From: Steromphala cineraria
Lineage: Eukaryota; Mollusca; Gastropoda; Trochida; Trochidae
DNA length: 64,000 nt
Assembly (NCBI GenBank): GCA_916613615.1
Contig: OU744720.1
Coordinates: 74,365,338 to 74,429,337 of the forward strand
Direction: 5' to 3'
This document shows positions 46,801 to 59,555 of this stretch, in pieces. Numbering within the stretch: the stretch's first letter is position 1; each line of letters begins with the position of its first letter. The notes below the pieces were generated by a model. That model had not been told where the DNA came from, ran no database searches, and saw only the letters and a program-made list of their open reading frames with translations. Made by a program: the position numbers and the translations under genes.

Positions 46801-49800
46801 TTTTTGTTTTATTTATGTTGACGTTGTTGCACGATTTGGTTGATCATACGTCTCTTTTGAGTTTCATAACTTCAAGTTCGTTTTATTTCGACTTTATTTC
46901 AAATATACATTTCATTATGACAACATGTTATAAACTAGAACCTTCTAATCGAACACGAACATGAAGTTATGGAACCTGCAAACTAGCATGTCGTGAAGAA
47001 AAGCGTGAGAAATTAATATCCTGTTCAACGTAGTATATCTTGATGGACGGAATTGGACCTTGGTTTTAAAAGCTATATGTTCTCATCATTATACCACTAA
47101 ACAATGTACCACAGTAAACAAACCGAAATATGCATGTATATATAAAGTCAGTTGACAATAACGCATTTCTTTATGAAATAATGGTATATTTATTACTTGA
47201 ATCAAAAGATAGTCAGACTGAAGATGATTCAACATAGTCAATTCACCGTCACTGTTTACTTATGTTGCATTTTCACGAAAACAGGATTGCAACGCGTTGG
47301 TATATCTATATCATATATGGAAACAACGTTGATACTTTCACTGTTGATGCAGAGGGGAAATATTTACTTTCCACTCGTGTTAACTGTAAATGGTTGTGGT
47401 GTTGCAGCCGCCTCGTGACTCAGTTTAAATGGGACACGGTTTAGTTTGGCTGTTTTTGTCAGACATAATGCATAGAATAAACAGTGATGGTTCATTCATG
47501 CACATTCAGTTCCGTTATCAAAACTAGTAAGTTCCAAATTGTTCATAAATGCTTTCCTACTGAACATTCCTTGTTGAACATATATTTTCATACATCAGTA
47601 ATTTTAACTTAGAAATAGAGAATGAATGAGGCGTGGAATCGTGAAAAAAATGAACGAGCCCTTTTATTTTTGCCAATGCACGACTCCGAATGCATTCTCC
47701 ATCTTAATCTTTATGACTTCTTGAAATTTCTTTTTACATGTTACTAAAAACTATGATATAATTTTCGAGGCTCACTCGTCTGATCTGAGACACAATTTTG
47801 AGGCAACGCTGTAAATGGGTTCCTCCGGAAAACAATAACACTACCGAAAACGATGCAATTGATAATTAATACGTTGTGCATTGCACGTGCTAGATATGTT
47901 CTCCGTGTGCTTTACGCGTAATAAAAAACCCACTGGTTTCATACTGACAAACAAACGTTCCAGCTAACATTGTCCTCCATACCCTGATAGATAAAAGCGT
48001 TGAGTTATCAACAATATTCGAATGTAGACTCGTACTTTCGTTTGTTTTCAAATTCAAGAGGTTAAACATTTGTTATTTTTAAAGCATTTCTGTAAAAATT
48101 TATCATAATAGAAAAATATGAACGGACTTGTCAATAAAAAGTAGTTTTGAATAAATATTGAGATTTGTTGCAATTGACTTGTGTTTCGAATCAACAAAGA
48201 TATAACAGTTAAGTGGATGTGAGGATATTGACTTACAGGGAGTACGGCGGATTGTTGTCGCCACTTTTTTCAAAAACTCCCATAAAGCGATCATAATTCA
48301 TTTTGATAGAATTTTCCTCCATTTCAAAATATAATCTCAATTTTATCGTGTTGTTTGTGTATAATCACGCCCGTATGGCGTGAGAATATCCACAGTGACG
48401 TAGACCAGCTTTATAACACATTTATAGCCTCATCTACATTAATTATCATCACAGCTCCAGGGGCGAATTATGAATGAATTGTGGACAAATTCCTCACACC
48501 AGAAATAGTGTATATCGTGTAAGTCATAAAACCCGAAGGAGAACCTCTGACGTCACGGAGCCTGTATCGGAATCCTGTGGGACAAACTTCACACAGGGGG
48601 ACCAATAACGGTTGATTAATACGTCATCTGGAGATGAACATGGACACAGATATGCTAGGATGGTCCATTACCGGGGGGAAGTGCGGAGATACATATCGTT
48701 ACATATTTGCTGACAAATGTTTTCACAGGATTGGGTTGGGTCGGATTTATTTCTCCATTAAATCGAAATTGATAATAAAATAAGAATCAAGGTGATATAT
48801 TGATGACTACAGGCATCGGTTCTTTTTAATGATTATTTACTGCATATTGTTTACATGTAATCTGTGTCTCAATCGAAGAGCAATGCATGTAAGTTACAAG
48901 TTTAAGTTGCATACAATGAAATCTATTCATCAATGCAATTTTGGATACCAATAATGATAATACCCACAAAAAGGCACTAAAGTGACGCGGTAGTAAGTAT
49001 TATGTGGTCTTCAATAAACATATGAGAGTCATTAGAATGGCAAATTGGAATATAAATTTTAATGGTGTATACCTATCTCAACATCATTTATCTAACATTG
49101 TTGTATTTAAACGAAAATTTGCGAGGAAAGCACAACGTTTCAGATGTTTCAGACACTCGGGAAACGTTTCAAACGTCTGTTAAACGTTTCAAACCTTTGG
49201 GAAACGTTGAGGTATAGCCTACGGTAACATGTATATGCATAATCTTACTACAAGCCCAACAGCTGTGTCTGCTGTATGTATACGATACAAAGAATATTGA
49301 GATTTATACTAGCTGGCGAAATCGTGATGTTAGAGAAAAACAGATTTCAAGATTACATGGTCGTGATCTGCAGACAAGCATTTTATCCCACTCCCCTCGG
49401 GACAAAACAGGATATATAAAACATAGTTACATATACATAATTAGGCAACAAACTGCATATTCTTATCATTTAATTGTATTTGTATTTAGATGAATGTAGT
49501 ATAATTATTTTAAATATCAATTATTTACATTAATGAATTTTGTTAATTGAAATGCCTGTACTTGTTTATTTTATGTAATTTGATATTAAAGTCGAATAAT
49601 GCAATCCGTTATGAGATGCAGTATCCAAACTGCATTATGTAATATTGTTGATATTGTAATTGAAATAAATACATTTCCCATCCAAAATTGTAAGAAACGA
49701 TTTGTTAGAGACTAAACATATTTCGATTTTCTAATAATTCGTATTTCTTTGAAGTAGTGTCTAATGCATGAGTGAATGCCAACTGCATTTGTAAATAACC

Positions 49801-49860
49801 ATTTACTGAGATACCCTAACTGGCGACGCTGGGATTGCATGAGAAAATCAATACCTCACA
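46801..49860. other. Intergenic DNA between the GNAT copies
   Basis: Mostly unassigned. Holds a probable diverged dispersed repeat (47622-47925), a TGACGTCA at about 48548-48555, and a short imperfect tandem run of 'gggaaacgtttcaaac' words at about 49135-49208. No gene was recognised. Confidence 0.5.
47622..47925. repeat. Putative dispersed repeat, diverged copy 2 (partly fold-back)
   Basis: Shares 'gtggaatcgtgaaaaaaa', 'aacgag' and 'gtgcattgcacgtg' in order with 11105-11450. Its left part also contains the complement of the 'gagaatgcattc' start word (at about 47680-47702), so it is partly fold-back. Boundaries are uncertain. Confidence 0.35.
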
Positions 49861-49992
49861 AGTACACAGGAAGCATCGTGGTGTTGATGTCACGTGACCA
49901 GATGACGTGTGCCTCGTTCTAGCTATGACCCCTGACCTCGGTCTCTGTTTACATCATGCAGCTATAAAAGGGGACGACCGCTTGAAACCAGT
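49861..49992 (+). promoter_or_regulatory. Promoter of GNAT copy 2
   Basis: In order: CACGTG (49891-49896), TGACGT (49903-49908), DR1-type TGACCCCTGACCT (49926-49938), TGTTTAC (49946-49952) and TATAAAAG (49963-49970). The order equals that at copy 1, and the 'GCCTCGTTCT' word between TGACGT and the DR1 is also shared. Spacing is close to, but not identical with, copy 1, while intervening bases have diverged. Confidence 0.8.
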
Positions 49993-52229
49993 TCAATCTT
50001 TCCATAGACAGACGCGGACACATATCTCTCCTTTGAAGCTGAGATCACGTGCTAGTTGAGACAGGTGTGACACGGTTAGAACGGGAAAGTACCTAAACTG
50101 ATTACTTACAGGTGAGTTCTTATATTCTTTTGTCTTGGTGATTTCACGCAATTTTTGTTGATATATTGTTTAGATATATATATTGATTTTGTTTTTGCTA
50201 TCTTCAAAAATAGAAATTTATTTGAGTGAGTTATTGTTTGGCACCTGCGATATTTAATTTTAAGCCTGTAGTAGTGCTGAATAATTGATAAATTCGTTTT
50301 AGGTTATAAATCTTAAACAAATAAGGGTTTTTGCAACAAAATTATATGAAATATTATATTTTATAAAGATCTTTTTCTACTTATCAGAATATAAATCATG
50401 ATATGTTACAATGAATATTGTATAATTAAAGCACAATTTAAAAACAGCCAAACCACTTTTAAAAAGAATGTTTTTGTAATGAAATACACTTTATTAAGGA
50501 AGGCATGCGAGCATTATAGACGTTGCGTCAGTTTCTAAATATTTCACAAGAATTGAATCAGTCAAGCATGACGTGTAATTTAACCAACACCTGTGCACAG
50601 TATGATGCTACATGACTAACGAAATAAACAACTCAAACAGTATACCAACATCGAATGTCATTTTGTACTTTAACCACTAAATTTCAGGCTTGATGATCGG
50701 ATTTAAAAAAGGTTTCGCTGATTATCAGTGTTCAGATAATTAAATACAATAATGAATAAACCCATGAATCAAGAACGAAAATCAAGGATTTGAAGACATT
50801 ATATAAACTGCAACGATACGTCATGTTATTGATTTTGGCGATGCGGTTTAGCCTTACCGAACGTTCCAGTAGCCACTAACTAAGATCAAAATGGTATTGG
50901 TTTAAGTTAACAATTTCATTAACTTCAATTGCTAATGCAATTGACAAAGGTGCATCTTTAAACAATAAGGAAAAATCTAACTACCTTAGGTTATATTGAC
51001 ATAGACAATAAAACAAAAGTTTTCGAGAAGGTTCCAGCTTTGACCAGGAAGGAATGATCGATGTAAGGTTTGGTCAGGAGAGAAATTACAAGAATCTTCC
51101 TGTAAAGCAAACATTTGAAAGGGGGAAATTGGAAAGGGGAAAAGGACATAATGTATAAGGTTTTTCGAAAATTTTCTAGCATGAAAGCGGTAATTATTGA
51201 TTCAACCGAAAGCGATGATGAACGTTCTAGTAACTTCCAGGCTCGATTGCGTTTAAGCAGTGGATGTTGCTGATAACGCATTAGTTCATAAAGACGACTT
51301 TGCCTTTAACGAATTAATTCATAAGAACAAGGATGGAATATATAATTTATAACTCGTTAGTAAAATATATAGTATATAGGCTTCTAATTTGTAAACTATT
51401 TGTGCTTATAACACATTAGCTAACAAGGACAAAGTAAACTATCATTTATTTATTTCTAATCTAACGTATCTATAATCATGCTCAGTCAACATTTGAAATA
51501 ATTTCTCTCAAAAGTAGGTAAAGGCAATCACATATACTTTTTACCTCATTCAATTGTTTACACTGTTTTGTAAACAGAGTATCAAATAAGCGTGTTCATA
51601 AATACCAGAAACATGTGTATACATGCAATGTATTGGCAAAGGGCCATTTCGGAACAAAATAAAGTTATTAATAAATATGACAGGGCCAGGGTATCGAATA
51701 CCACGTGTTATTGTACAGTGCAATAGCGAGCTGTTTGGTATGCTGAGAAACCGCCAAGATGAACACATCAATGCAGTCGCTATTACCTTACAAGGATGTT
51801 AAAGCCCGTATTTTGTATCGAGTTGAATGGATTGACCTTGCATGCGTTAGAGCGTATCACAACAACACAGTAATCCGCAGTCAGGGCTGATACAGCTGCA
51901 ACCTGGTCTAACTAGGCCAAGGTGTTTCCTGACCCCGGATTTGAACAAATGAGCGGATATTGAAATGTCGAGTATAAGAGAGGTTATCTCATTAAAACAA
52001 GATCAAAACTCTGACGCACTGCGTTTTAATCTGTGGAAAATCGTATTAAAATTTAATTTAAATCGTATCTTAATGAGACTTGGTGTGTAGGAAACAACAA
52101 TTCTGAAGTATTAACTTTGTATCACATGAAATATGTTTTCATGTGGAATTTTAAAAATATTAAATTTTTTTAAACTATATTTTCGACAGTGTGATATATG
52201 TGATTTTTAATTATCTTTTTCATTTCCAG
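49993..52229 (+). other. Noncoding exon 1 and enlarged intron of GNAT copy 2
   Basis: Exon 1 runs from about 49993-50000 to 50111 and has no ATG. It shares TCACGTGCTA (50045-50054) and CAGGTGTGAC (50062-50071) with copy 1. The donor is CAG|GTGAGT at 50112. The acceptor TTTCCAG ends at 52229. The intron is 2118 bp, against 381 bp in copy 1, and shows no similarity to it apart from the acceptor region. The 96-codon minus ORF inside (50991-51281) has no recognisable features. Confidence 0.72.
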
Positions 52230-52237
52230 ATTTGACA

Positions 52238-52810
52238 ATGCTGATCACTGAGAACGTAGACAAGGCAAAGCGCCTACCCGGCGTGGTCCCCTACACAACA
52301 TCCCTCCCTGACGGTCGCTTCGTCATCATCGACTCCATGACGGACTCGCAGCTCACCGAGACCTTCACCTTGATACAGGCCGCCGCGCAGACCGGAAATG
52401 GTTTCGGAGTCGACGAATATTCTTCCGAGAAAGAGTTCCGGGAAGACATCGAGGGTGGTTTCAACTTCGCCATCATGAGCAAAGAGAACGGCGAGATGGT
52501 TGCAGCCTTCATGTTGGCCATCAGCAAATACTCGAGGGGGTGCAGCGTGGCCGATCCCTTCATAATCGTCAAGAAGTCCGAGCGGGGCAAAGGCATCGGA
52601 GAGTTCTGTTTGAAAATGTGTGTAGAGTTTGCTCAAAAACTTGACTTTATGGGCATGTACGTGGACACTTTCAGCAACAATTATGCAATGATTAGAATCA
52701 TCGAGAATGTTGGCGGTTTCACCCAAGTGGGTTGTCTGCCCATGGGAGGCCGGATGCTGGACGGGTCCATTGTTAGTTCCATCATCTTCTACAAAGATTT
52801 TAATCCATAA
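52238..52810 (+). CDS. GNAT-family N-acetyltransferase, copy 2 (190 aa)
   Basis: A head-to-tail paralogue of the enzyme at 45914-46486 with the same length, start context and single-exon CDS. The acetyl-CoA loop RGKGIG is at residues 116-121. Residues 1-125 and 154-190 are identical to copy 1. The changes are R126K, E134K, R149Y, S150A and K153R. They fall in the helix after the acetyl-CoA loop and in the strand-to-helix turn of motif B, a part of GNAT folds that borders the acceptor site. By my count the two CDSs differ at 8 bases (all silent) in codons 1-125, 18 in codons 126-160 and 4 (silent) in codons 161-190. This copy could therefore differ in substrate preference, or it may simply have escaped homogenisation in that part. 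The TTG at 52232 in the same frame is not a likely start. Confidence 0.93.
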   Translation: MLITENVDKAKRLPGVVPYTTSLPDGRFVIIDSMTDSQLTETFTLIQAAAQTGNGFGVDEYSSEKEFREDIEGGFNFAIMSKENGEMVAAFMLAISKYSRGCSVADPFIIVKKSERGKGIGEFCLKMCVEFAQKLDFMGMYVDTFSNNYAMIRIIENVGGFTQVGCLPMGGRMLDGSIVSSIIFYKDFNP

Positions 52811-53095
52811 ACTTTATTCTGACTTTGCGAATTAATCCCTTTACTACCTACGTAGTATTACGTCATCTGCAACGGATGACGTCAGAACCACGATGTCCAT
52901 TACGGCTTTTCGCTACTGCTTCACGAACTGTACGAGTGCGGGCTAGGTTCGAATCCGAGAAGGTGAATAAAGCAGAGGACAAAGACTAGAGTGGGACAAA
53001 ACAGAAACACTGGGCAGATGCTGTCCATACTATTCCATGACATTTGCTAAGAACATGAACAAACGTTGTGTGAATAAAAAATGAAAGAGACTTAC
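52811..53095 (+). other. 3' UTR and poly(A) signal of GNAT copy 2
   Basis: Contains the shared 20-base block CCTACGTAGTATTACGTCAT at 52847-52866 and a further TGACGTCA near 52877-52884. A T-arm-like GGTTCGAATCC at 52946-52956, absent from copy 1, may be a SINE scrap. An AATAAA poly(A) signal lies at 53073-53078. Confidence 0.72.
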
Positions 53096-53337
53096 GAGTT
53101 TGTTTTCTTAATAGTCTTTTGGCGATTGTTGGTCAAGAATATGGCTTACGTTTAGTGATCTAGTACGATTTAGAATATAGCATCCACTACTTGCAAAGAA
53201 CACAGTTAGTTGAATATTTTGGTTCTTTACAGTAAAGGAACGTTGATTGTCAACAAGTAAGACTCTGGTATAAATGGTAAGCTGAATAACCCGTCTCACG
53301 TACATCTTCACAATGTAAATAATTAGTAAACTTAATC
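53096..53337. other. Unassigned DNA
   Basis: A short gap between the copy 2 poly(A) signal and the nested tandem repeats. Nothing was recognised. Confidence 0.4.
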
Positions 53338-54250
53338 TACAAGAATTCATTCAATGGCTCATGCAACTTTTGTCTTAAAGATTCCCAAAATACACCACGT
53401 CTGAGAATGTCTTTGAATTCTAAACTTGAGATATTTCCTGATTGACTGAGAGAACTGTAACCTGTAACTTGTCAACTGATCCTACAGAGACCAGACACTG
53501 GTATACCTGGTCGTATTAATATCCTATCAAACGTACATCTTTACAAAGCAAGTAGAGCTCATCTATAAGAAATCATACAATGTCTTAAAGATAATAGAAA
53601 TACGTCTTTGAAATCTAACTTGAGATATTTCTTGATTGACTGAGAGAGCTGTAACCTGTAACTTGTCAACTGATCCTACAGAGACCAGACTTGTATACCT
53701 GGTCGGCATAATATACTGTCTAACGGTTGTATGTATCTTCACAAAGCAAGTAGAGCTCATCCATTAGAAATCATACAATGGCTCATGCAAGTGATGCCTT
53801 AAAGATAGTTGAATTCGTCTTTGAATTCTAACTTGAAATATTTCCTGAAATACGTTTTTGAATTCTAACTTGAAATATTTCCTGAAATACGTCTTTTAAT
53901 ACTAACTTGAAATATTTCCTGAAATACGTTTTTAAATTCAAACTTGAAATATTTCCTGAAATACGTCTTTGAAATCTAACTTGAAATATTTCCTGAAAAA
54001 CGTCTTTTAATTCTAACTTGAAATATTTCCTGAAAAACGTCTTTTAATTCTAACTTGAAATATTTCCTGAAATACGTCTTTGAAATCTAACTTGAAATAT
54101 TTCCTGAAATACGTCTTTGAATTCTAGCTTGAAATATTTCCTGGTATACGTCTTTGAATTCTAATTTCAAAAATTTCCTGATTGACGGAGAGAACTGAAA
54201 CCTGTAACTTGTCAACTAATCCTACAGAGACCAGACACTGGTATGCGGAA
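53338..54250. repeat. Nested tandem repeats (about 200-bp unit with expanded 37-bp sub-unit)
   Basis: A macro-unit of roughly 200 bp, with words 'aatcatacaatg', 'tcctgattgactgagagaac', 'tgtaacctgtaacttgtcaa' and 'cctacagagaccagacactg', occurs three times (starting near 53338, 53560 and 53765). In the third, the internal segment 'cttgaaatatttcctgaaat' + 'acgtctttgaattctaa' (37 bp) has expanded to about ten copies between 53815 and 54180. The nesting shows that the 37-bp expansion happened inside one macro-unit. Confidence 0.9.
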
Positions 54251-55469
54251 GGTGTAGCCGGTATTGTTAACATGAAGGAACATTGTTTGCAAAATGTTTG
54301 CTTCTGTAAACTAATGACACCCCAGTGTGGAGAAGATTGAGTTTCTGAATCCGTTACATATTCTCAATCCGTGGCAGAACATCAGAGTTAACATGCATTC
54401 GTCTGTTAAAGAGACACTCCGTGAGTTTCATCACGTAATGTTTTGCTTTGATACGAACCTAAATGGTAAAATTTGTTATATAAATTCAAAACATCTCATG
54501 TATTCATTCCCAAATGACAAATATATGACAAATACTTGTTTTCAACGAAACTCTTTAAACAGTCATATAGGTTCGTGGAAATCAAAACTACAAGTATAAT
54601 TTCCACGAATACTTGTTATATAACCTATGAAACAAATCCAACTCGTAGCTGTAATTCTTACTGCTTTACAAACGTTTCCAAAAATACGTTTGACTGATTA
54701 GCGCGCGTCATTGTCCGGTTTTCGATCATAATCGCGACTTCAAACCTTCCTCTTGTCACTAGACGACATTGATTAGCTTTAAAATGATTCTTTCCTGTAA
54801 AAATGGAAATGTATCGATCAGATGACACTATTTGTAGAGTCTCCCATATATGACCCCCAAGAACTCGCGGAGTGCCTCTTTAAGTTTTACGACAACCACA
54901 TGGTGTTGTAAAGAAGGCAATTAGTTCTATATCATCGCAATTATTCAAATCACATGTTGTGAAGTAGATAGTTAATTTAGTTTTAGATGCATCGCAATAA
55001 TTCAATAATTCAATGGAAATTGTATATAACGATATTTAGATTAATCAGTTTGATAAAGCAGGTCGAGGAAAGAGTTTGATCGTGATTGACAGTTATATTT
55101 ATGTCATTTTAGAAAGATTATGTTCATGACATTCGAACTCATAAAAAGTAAAATATGCAGAGACAAGGACTGGCATGGTCATTACCTTATTTCGTGACGT
55201 GGGTTACATTTACTATTTAATGTATGTCTTAACATGTCATTCATAATTGTGTGTATTACGCTGGGTCACTATCGTTGATAAGTCTATTCTTGTGAAGACG
55301 TTTTGTATCTACTGCACATACGGTAAACATAAGAAGACAGAAACCATCGGATCCCAAAAAAAACTAATTCATTTCTTCTTATTGATGTAACAATAAGCCT
55401 GTATTTATTTTTTAAAGATAGTTTTATAGTCGTCAACTTAAGCTTATGATAATATATAATAACTTTATT
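54251..55469. other. Unassigned AT-rich DNA
   Basis: A 90-codon ORF at 54327-54599 has no recognisable features. A short inverted repeat with 'cacgaatacttgt/acaagtattcgtg'-like pairing lies near 54530-54620. Nothing else was recognised. Confidence 0.4.
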
Positions 55470-55842
55470 TATTACCTACGAGGGCAGTCATATCGAGGTT
55501 CATATTTTTCATATGTTGGCCTAGGCTAAAATATCACTTTTGCATTGTGACGTCACGTTATAAACTATGCTTTGACGTCAGTTTTCACCTATGACGTCAC
55601 AATTTCTACGGGCCGGCGGCGGCTAGTCCGCCTATGCTGAGAAGTAATTTTTGAGTATTTTCTTTAATTTTGGGACTACGGTAATAAACAGAATATTATA
55701 TACGTGCCCATGACATACTATGTTTACTACACTCGTGCCTAAATATCAGTATATCCCTTACTCTCGCTCGGGAAATACTAATATTAAGCCACTCGTGTCG
55801 TAAACATAGTATGTCATGGACACTCATATAATATCCTCTATT
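55470..55842. mobile_element. CRE/hairpin repeat element, copy B
   Basis: Second copy of the element at 12851-13189. TGACGTCA lies at 55548-55555, 55573-55580 and 55592-55599, with start-to-start spacings of 25 and 19, exactly those of copy A. The 120-bp inverted repeat is at 55704-55823. The copy carries an extra GC-rich 'gggccggcggcggctagtcc' insertion at about 55611. It is non-coding. Confidence 0.82.
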
Positions 55843-58800
55843 TATTTATTTGTAGATATTATTTATTTAGTTGTATTCATCACCTGCCAAAAAATAGGAT
55901 CTCACTCAATACGAAATTATTTGATTAAAATAATTATTCATCAGGTATTCAATCGACTAAGAAATGACAGAGGGCTGTTTTCATATACACGTTTAATTTG
56001 ATTACACCATTTGATGCAGGTTTTAAGGTATAAGCTATGGTGTAAGTGTGCCAACATGAGAAATGTAGGCCACTACGGATGTCAACACTTCCCGTTGCGT
56101 GAAGTACTGGTTTTATAAGAGTTTTAATGGCGAATAAGGAGGGAAATTGAATAGGACATTTCCTAGACAAATATTGCTGAGCTTAGCATTGCAGAAAGGA
56201 GAACTTAATTGTACATGCGGTCAATGCAAGACTTGCATGTGGTCCGATTTGGAAGAATTCACTCATTCCTTTAGACTAACATTTAGTCTCAGAAATAAGT
56301 TTTTCAATTATCAACAACATTTTACTAAAATTACAAATAGTAAAACAACAAGGAGCCCAAGCAATGCCTTGATTTCTAAAGCTAAGGCATCTAGACTTGC
56401 TATAATTTTCTAGACTATGTTTGTCGTCAATTGAATATTTTGCTTTAGGGTCTGGATGACAGACTATCATTCCTTATGCCTGAACACTAAACCTTAAAAT
56501 GCACATGTTTGTTCAAGTTAGCGTATGCACTTACTGCGATCAGTTCATCGAAATGGAACGATATTAGATTAAAAAAACTTTGTTTAATCGAATCATAATG
56601 ATTCAGAAAAGAAACAGACAAGGTAAAAATGATATACATGTTGAGAGACATTAAATTACAGTATATTCAGTATCTTAACAAGTTGTTGAATAAGACAGCT
56701 TTGAAAGGTGTTTTCTTCTTTAAGTTCGCCCATCTGTCAAGTGCAAAAACGTTATGATTTATGATTCAGTTTTCTATTTGTTTTCACTGAACAATGACTT
56801 AAAATCAAGACTATTCAGTGATCTCACAGATTAAGATGTTAATGTAGTGTTTATTGTGGAATGAATTAATATCATATCTTATACAACTTCAAGCAAACAA
56901 ATCTCAAGATACTAAACATAAACATATCGAAAGGAACATTCTAAAGTACAAGAAACATCTTGCGATGAATAAATGTTATATGCACAATGCCATCATGATA
57001 CATATAATTTCTTTGAACAAAGAAATCATGATTTGTCCATTACCATTCAAAACAATTCCAAACGATACAAGTTGTTATATCAAGGAAGTTAAAAGCACGT
57101 GAAGCAATGAACGTCCTTGGTTATATGTAAAATGTTTTATCTCCTCCATTACACATCAGACGTTGTTTTTGAGTAGAAAATATGTTCTTCAAATCAACTC
57201 GACTTGTTCGATTACGTCATCATTGCAAATTAAATGAATTGATAACGATACACGATCACATAAACCAATAATTAATTTTACATGTGTGACTTTCCCAGGG
57301 AATAATGTTTATGTTAAGCTTTTATGGAAATATGTTCGACCCACTCTGACCAATCAGATGTCTACAATTCTCATAACTTCACACATGCATATGCTAATCG
57401 CTACAACAGGATGTTCAGGTCCGGTTAAAGCTTCCTCGTGTTCAAGTATCAAAACGTTTTGAGCAGGATTTCCAAGGTTAATGCCTCTGTATTGCTAAGG
57501 CGTTTTAATGAGCATAGAATAAGAGAAAATAGTTAAAATGATATGTATTTGATATTTTGTAACTTTATTGATAATGACATTTCTATTGCGTTTTAGTTCA
57601 AGTATTAATATATAAGCTTTTAATATTAGATTTTCGTATATTTTCAGTACAACAAAACATGGAAAATGTCAACGTAAGAAGTTATACAAAACTAAAATAA
57701 ACTCTCTCTCTATACAATGAAATTTTTTACCCTCTAAATATTTGGTATTCAGTTTCCCTTTAACCCATTTTTATCTCCCGTGTTTTCAGTAAATTGAAAC
57801 AGCTTTGGATCGTATACGTAACACACAAGGAGTGACACTTCGTGAAATGTGGAGATAGAAACCAAAGACAAATATGAACTCATACATGTCATATTGTTTT
57901 ATTTGAACTAACTACACTTGTTGAAGTCTTTACTTCAGAATGACGACGTAGACAATATCATATGCTCCTGTTTAAACATGTCATTAAACAGGACTATTTC
58001 TCCTTATACTGGGGTTAAAGCGTTTGTTTGTTCTGTGTACAGCCTATAATGGGCATCTTCATATGAACCATCACGTGTGCTTATGCTGATGAAATGTAAT
58101 TGATGAGTAAAAGCAACTTGTCTGTTAATTGATCTTGATCATTTTGATAGTACATACGGTTTATGGACATAAGAAATATAAATGAATAAGCCTATTCTTC
58201 TTATGTCAACAACATTTTTAACATAGGGGCATGTTGGTGTAATTTCATATTTTTAACCTTCTGCCATCATTAAACAACGATATTTTGATCAAACAGACAC
58301 GCAAAATTCGATCCTCTTTAAATGTGTGTTATTATGACCATGTCATAATCAAATGCATCACATGACTTTAAAATATTTTATAAATCGAGAAAAACTGTTG
58401 TGTAGACTTTCTACTTTCTTTCATTGGCCCTCACTGAAGTTATTACTTGAAAGAAAAATAGACGAAGAGACGGTGTGTTTTTAGTTTTGTTTTAACATGA
58501 TTACATTGAAAAATGTTCAGCGATATATAAGAGACACTTTAGCATATTAGGTATGATACATAACATTTGTGTTTAAATACAGGTACATTGAAAAAAATAT
58601 CATAATGAAGGATATATGCAGTGTGCATAGAATGATTTTTTATACATACACTATTGCAAGGAGTATATCTACATACCACAGAGTGCATTAAAGTTAGAAT
58701 ACAATTATGACCGGATATGTCACAGGTCACGAGAACAAAGCAAACGATTTAACTGAACATGAGCATACATAGATAAGTTCCATTATAAGAAATCAGACTG

Positions 58801-58922
58801 GCCCATGGAAGGAAAAATAGATTAAACATTCTGAATGGAAAGTTTTTATCGGATTAATATGGAAATTGAAAGCCAAATTATCCTAAACATTTTTGGCAGC
58901 TACTCAAAAAGAAAAGATAGTT
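55843..58922. other. Unassigned AT-rich DNA
   Basis: Several ORFs of 60-88 codons (for example 56147-56413 and 56854-57102) lack any family feature. No RNA or repeat was recognised. Confidence 0.4.
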
Positions 58923-59272
58923 TTAAAGGGGCAGTAACACGTTTTAAGGGGGAACATAAGGTGATGTCAGGAAAATTAAAATAAGTGGTTCCAATTGAAA
59001 GACAATGTATTTAAACTAAATTGAACAGTAATAATTCAAATATATAATATAAAGTTTAGCCATGCGCTTCATTTTTCCTACACAAGAATTAAAGGTGTTA
59101 AAAAAAATGGCTGCCATGTGAATCTTCATACTTTGTCCTCTGACTATGGATGACTGTCTTGTGTAATGAGATTGTTGACACTGTCAATATAATACATTTA
59201 GCAATAACTTACAATTATCAGTGAAATATTTAAAATATAAAATTATCAAAAAACGTGCTACTTCCCCTTTAA
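58923..59272. mobile_element. TTAA-type MITE, copy C (inverted)
   Basis: TTAA-AGGGGCAGTAACACGTTTT at the left and AAAACGTGCTACTTCCCCT-TTAA at the right give inverted termini and TTAA on both sides. The internal words run in the opposite orientation to the copies at 19856 and 43708. Confidence 0.85.
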
Positions 59273-59555
59273 CAGTCCATTCTTACTACCGTATATTTTT
59301 TTATTCTTGATTTGATACTCAAAGGTAAAATAAACGTCAACTTATTGTCTTCAGAGTAAAAAAATGCTGCCGGAGTAAGTCAATTTTGATGTCAGTTATG
59401 TTTTGTAAATATAAGAATATTACAAGTTTACTCACCAGGAGATTCGCTATTAAATCTCTAAACCTTAAACGCTCAGTGGTACAGAAAACTGTTTTAAGAT
59501 ATTTTGCTAAAATAAATTAGAAATGTAAGTTTAGAATTTAGAAAGTATGATTTTT

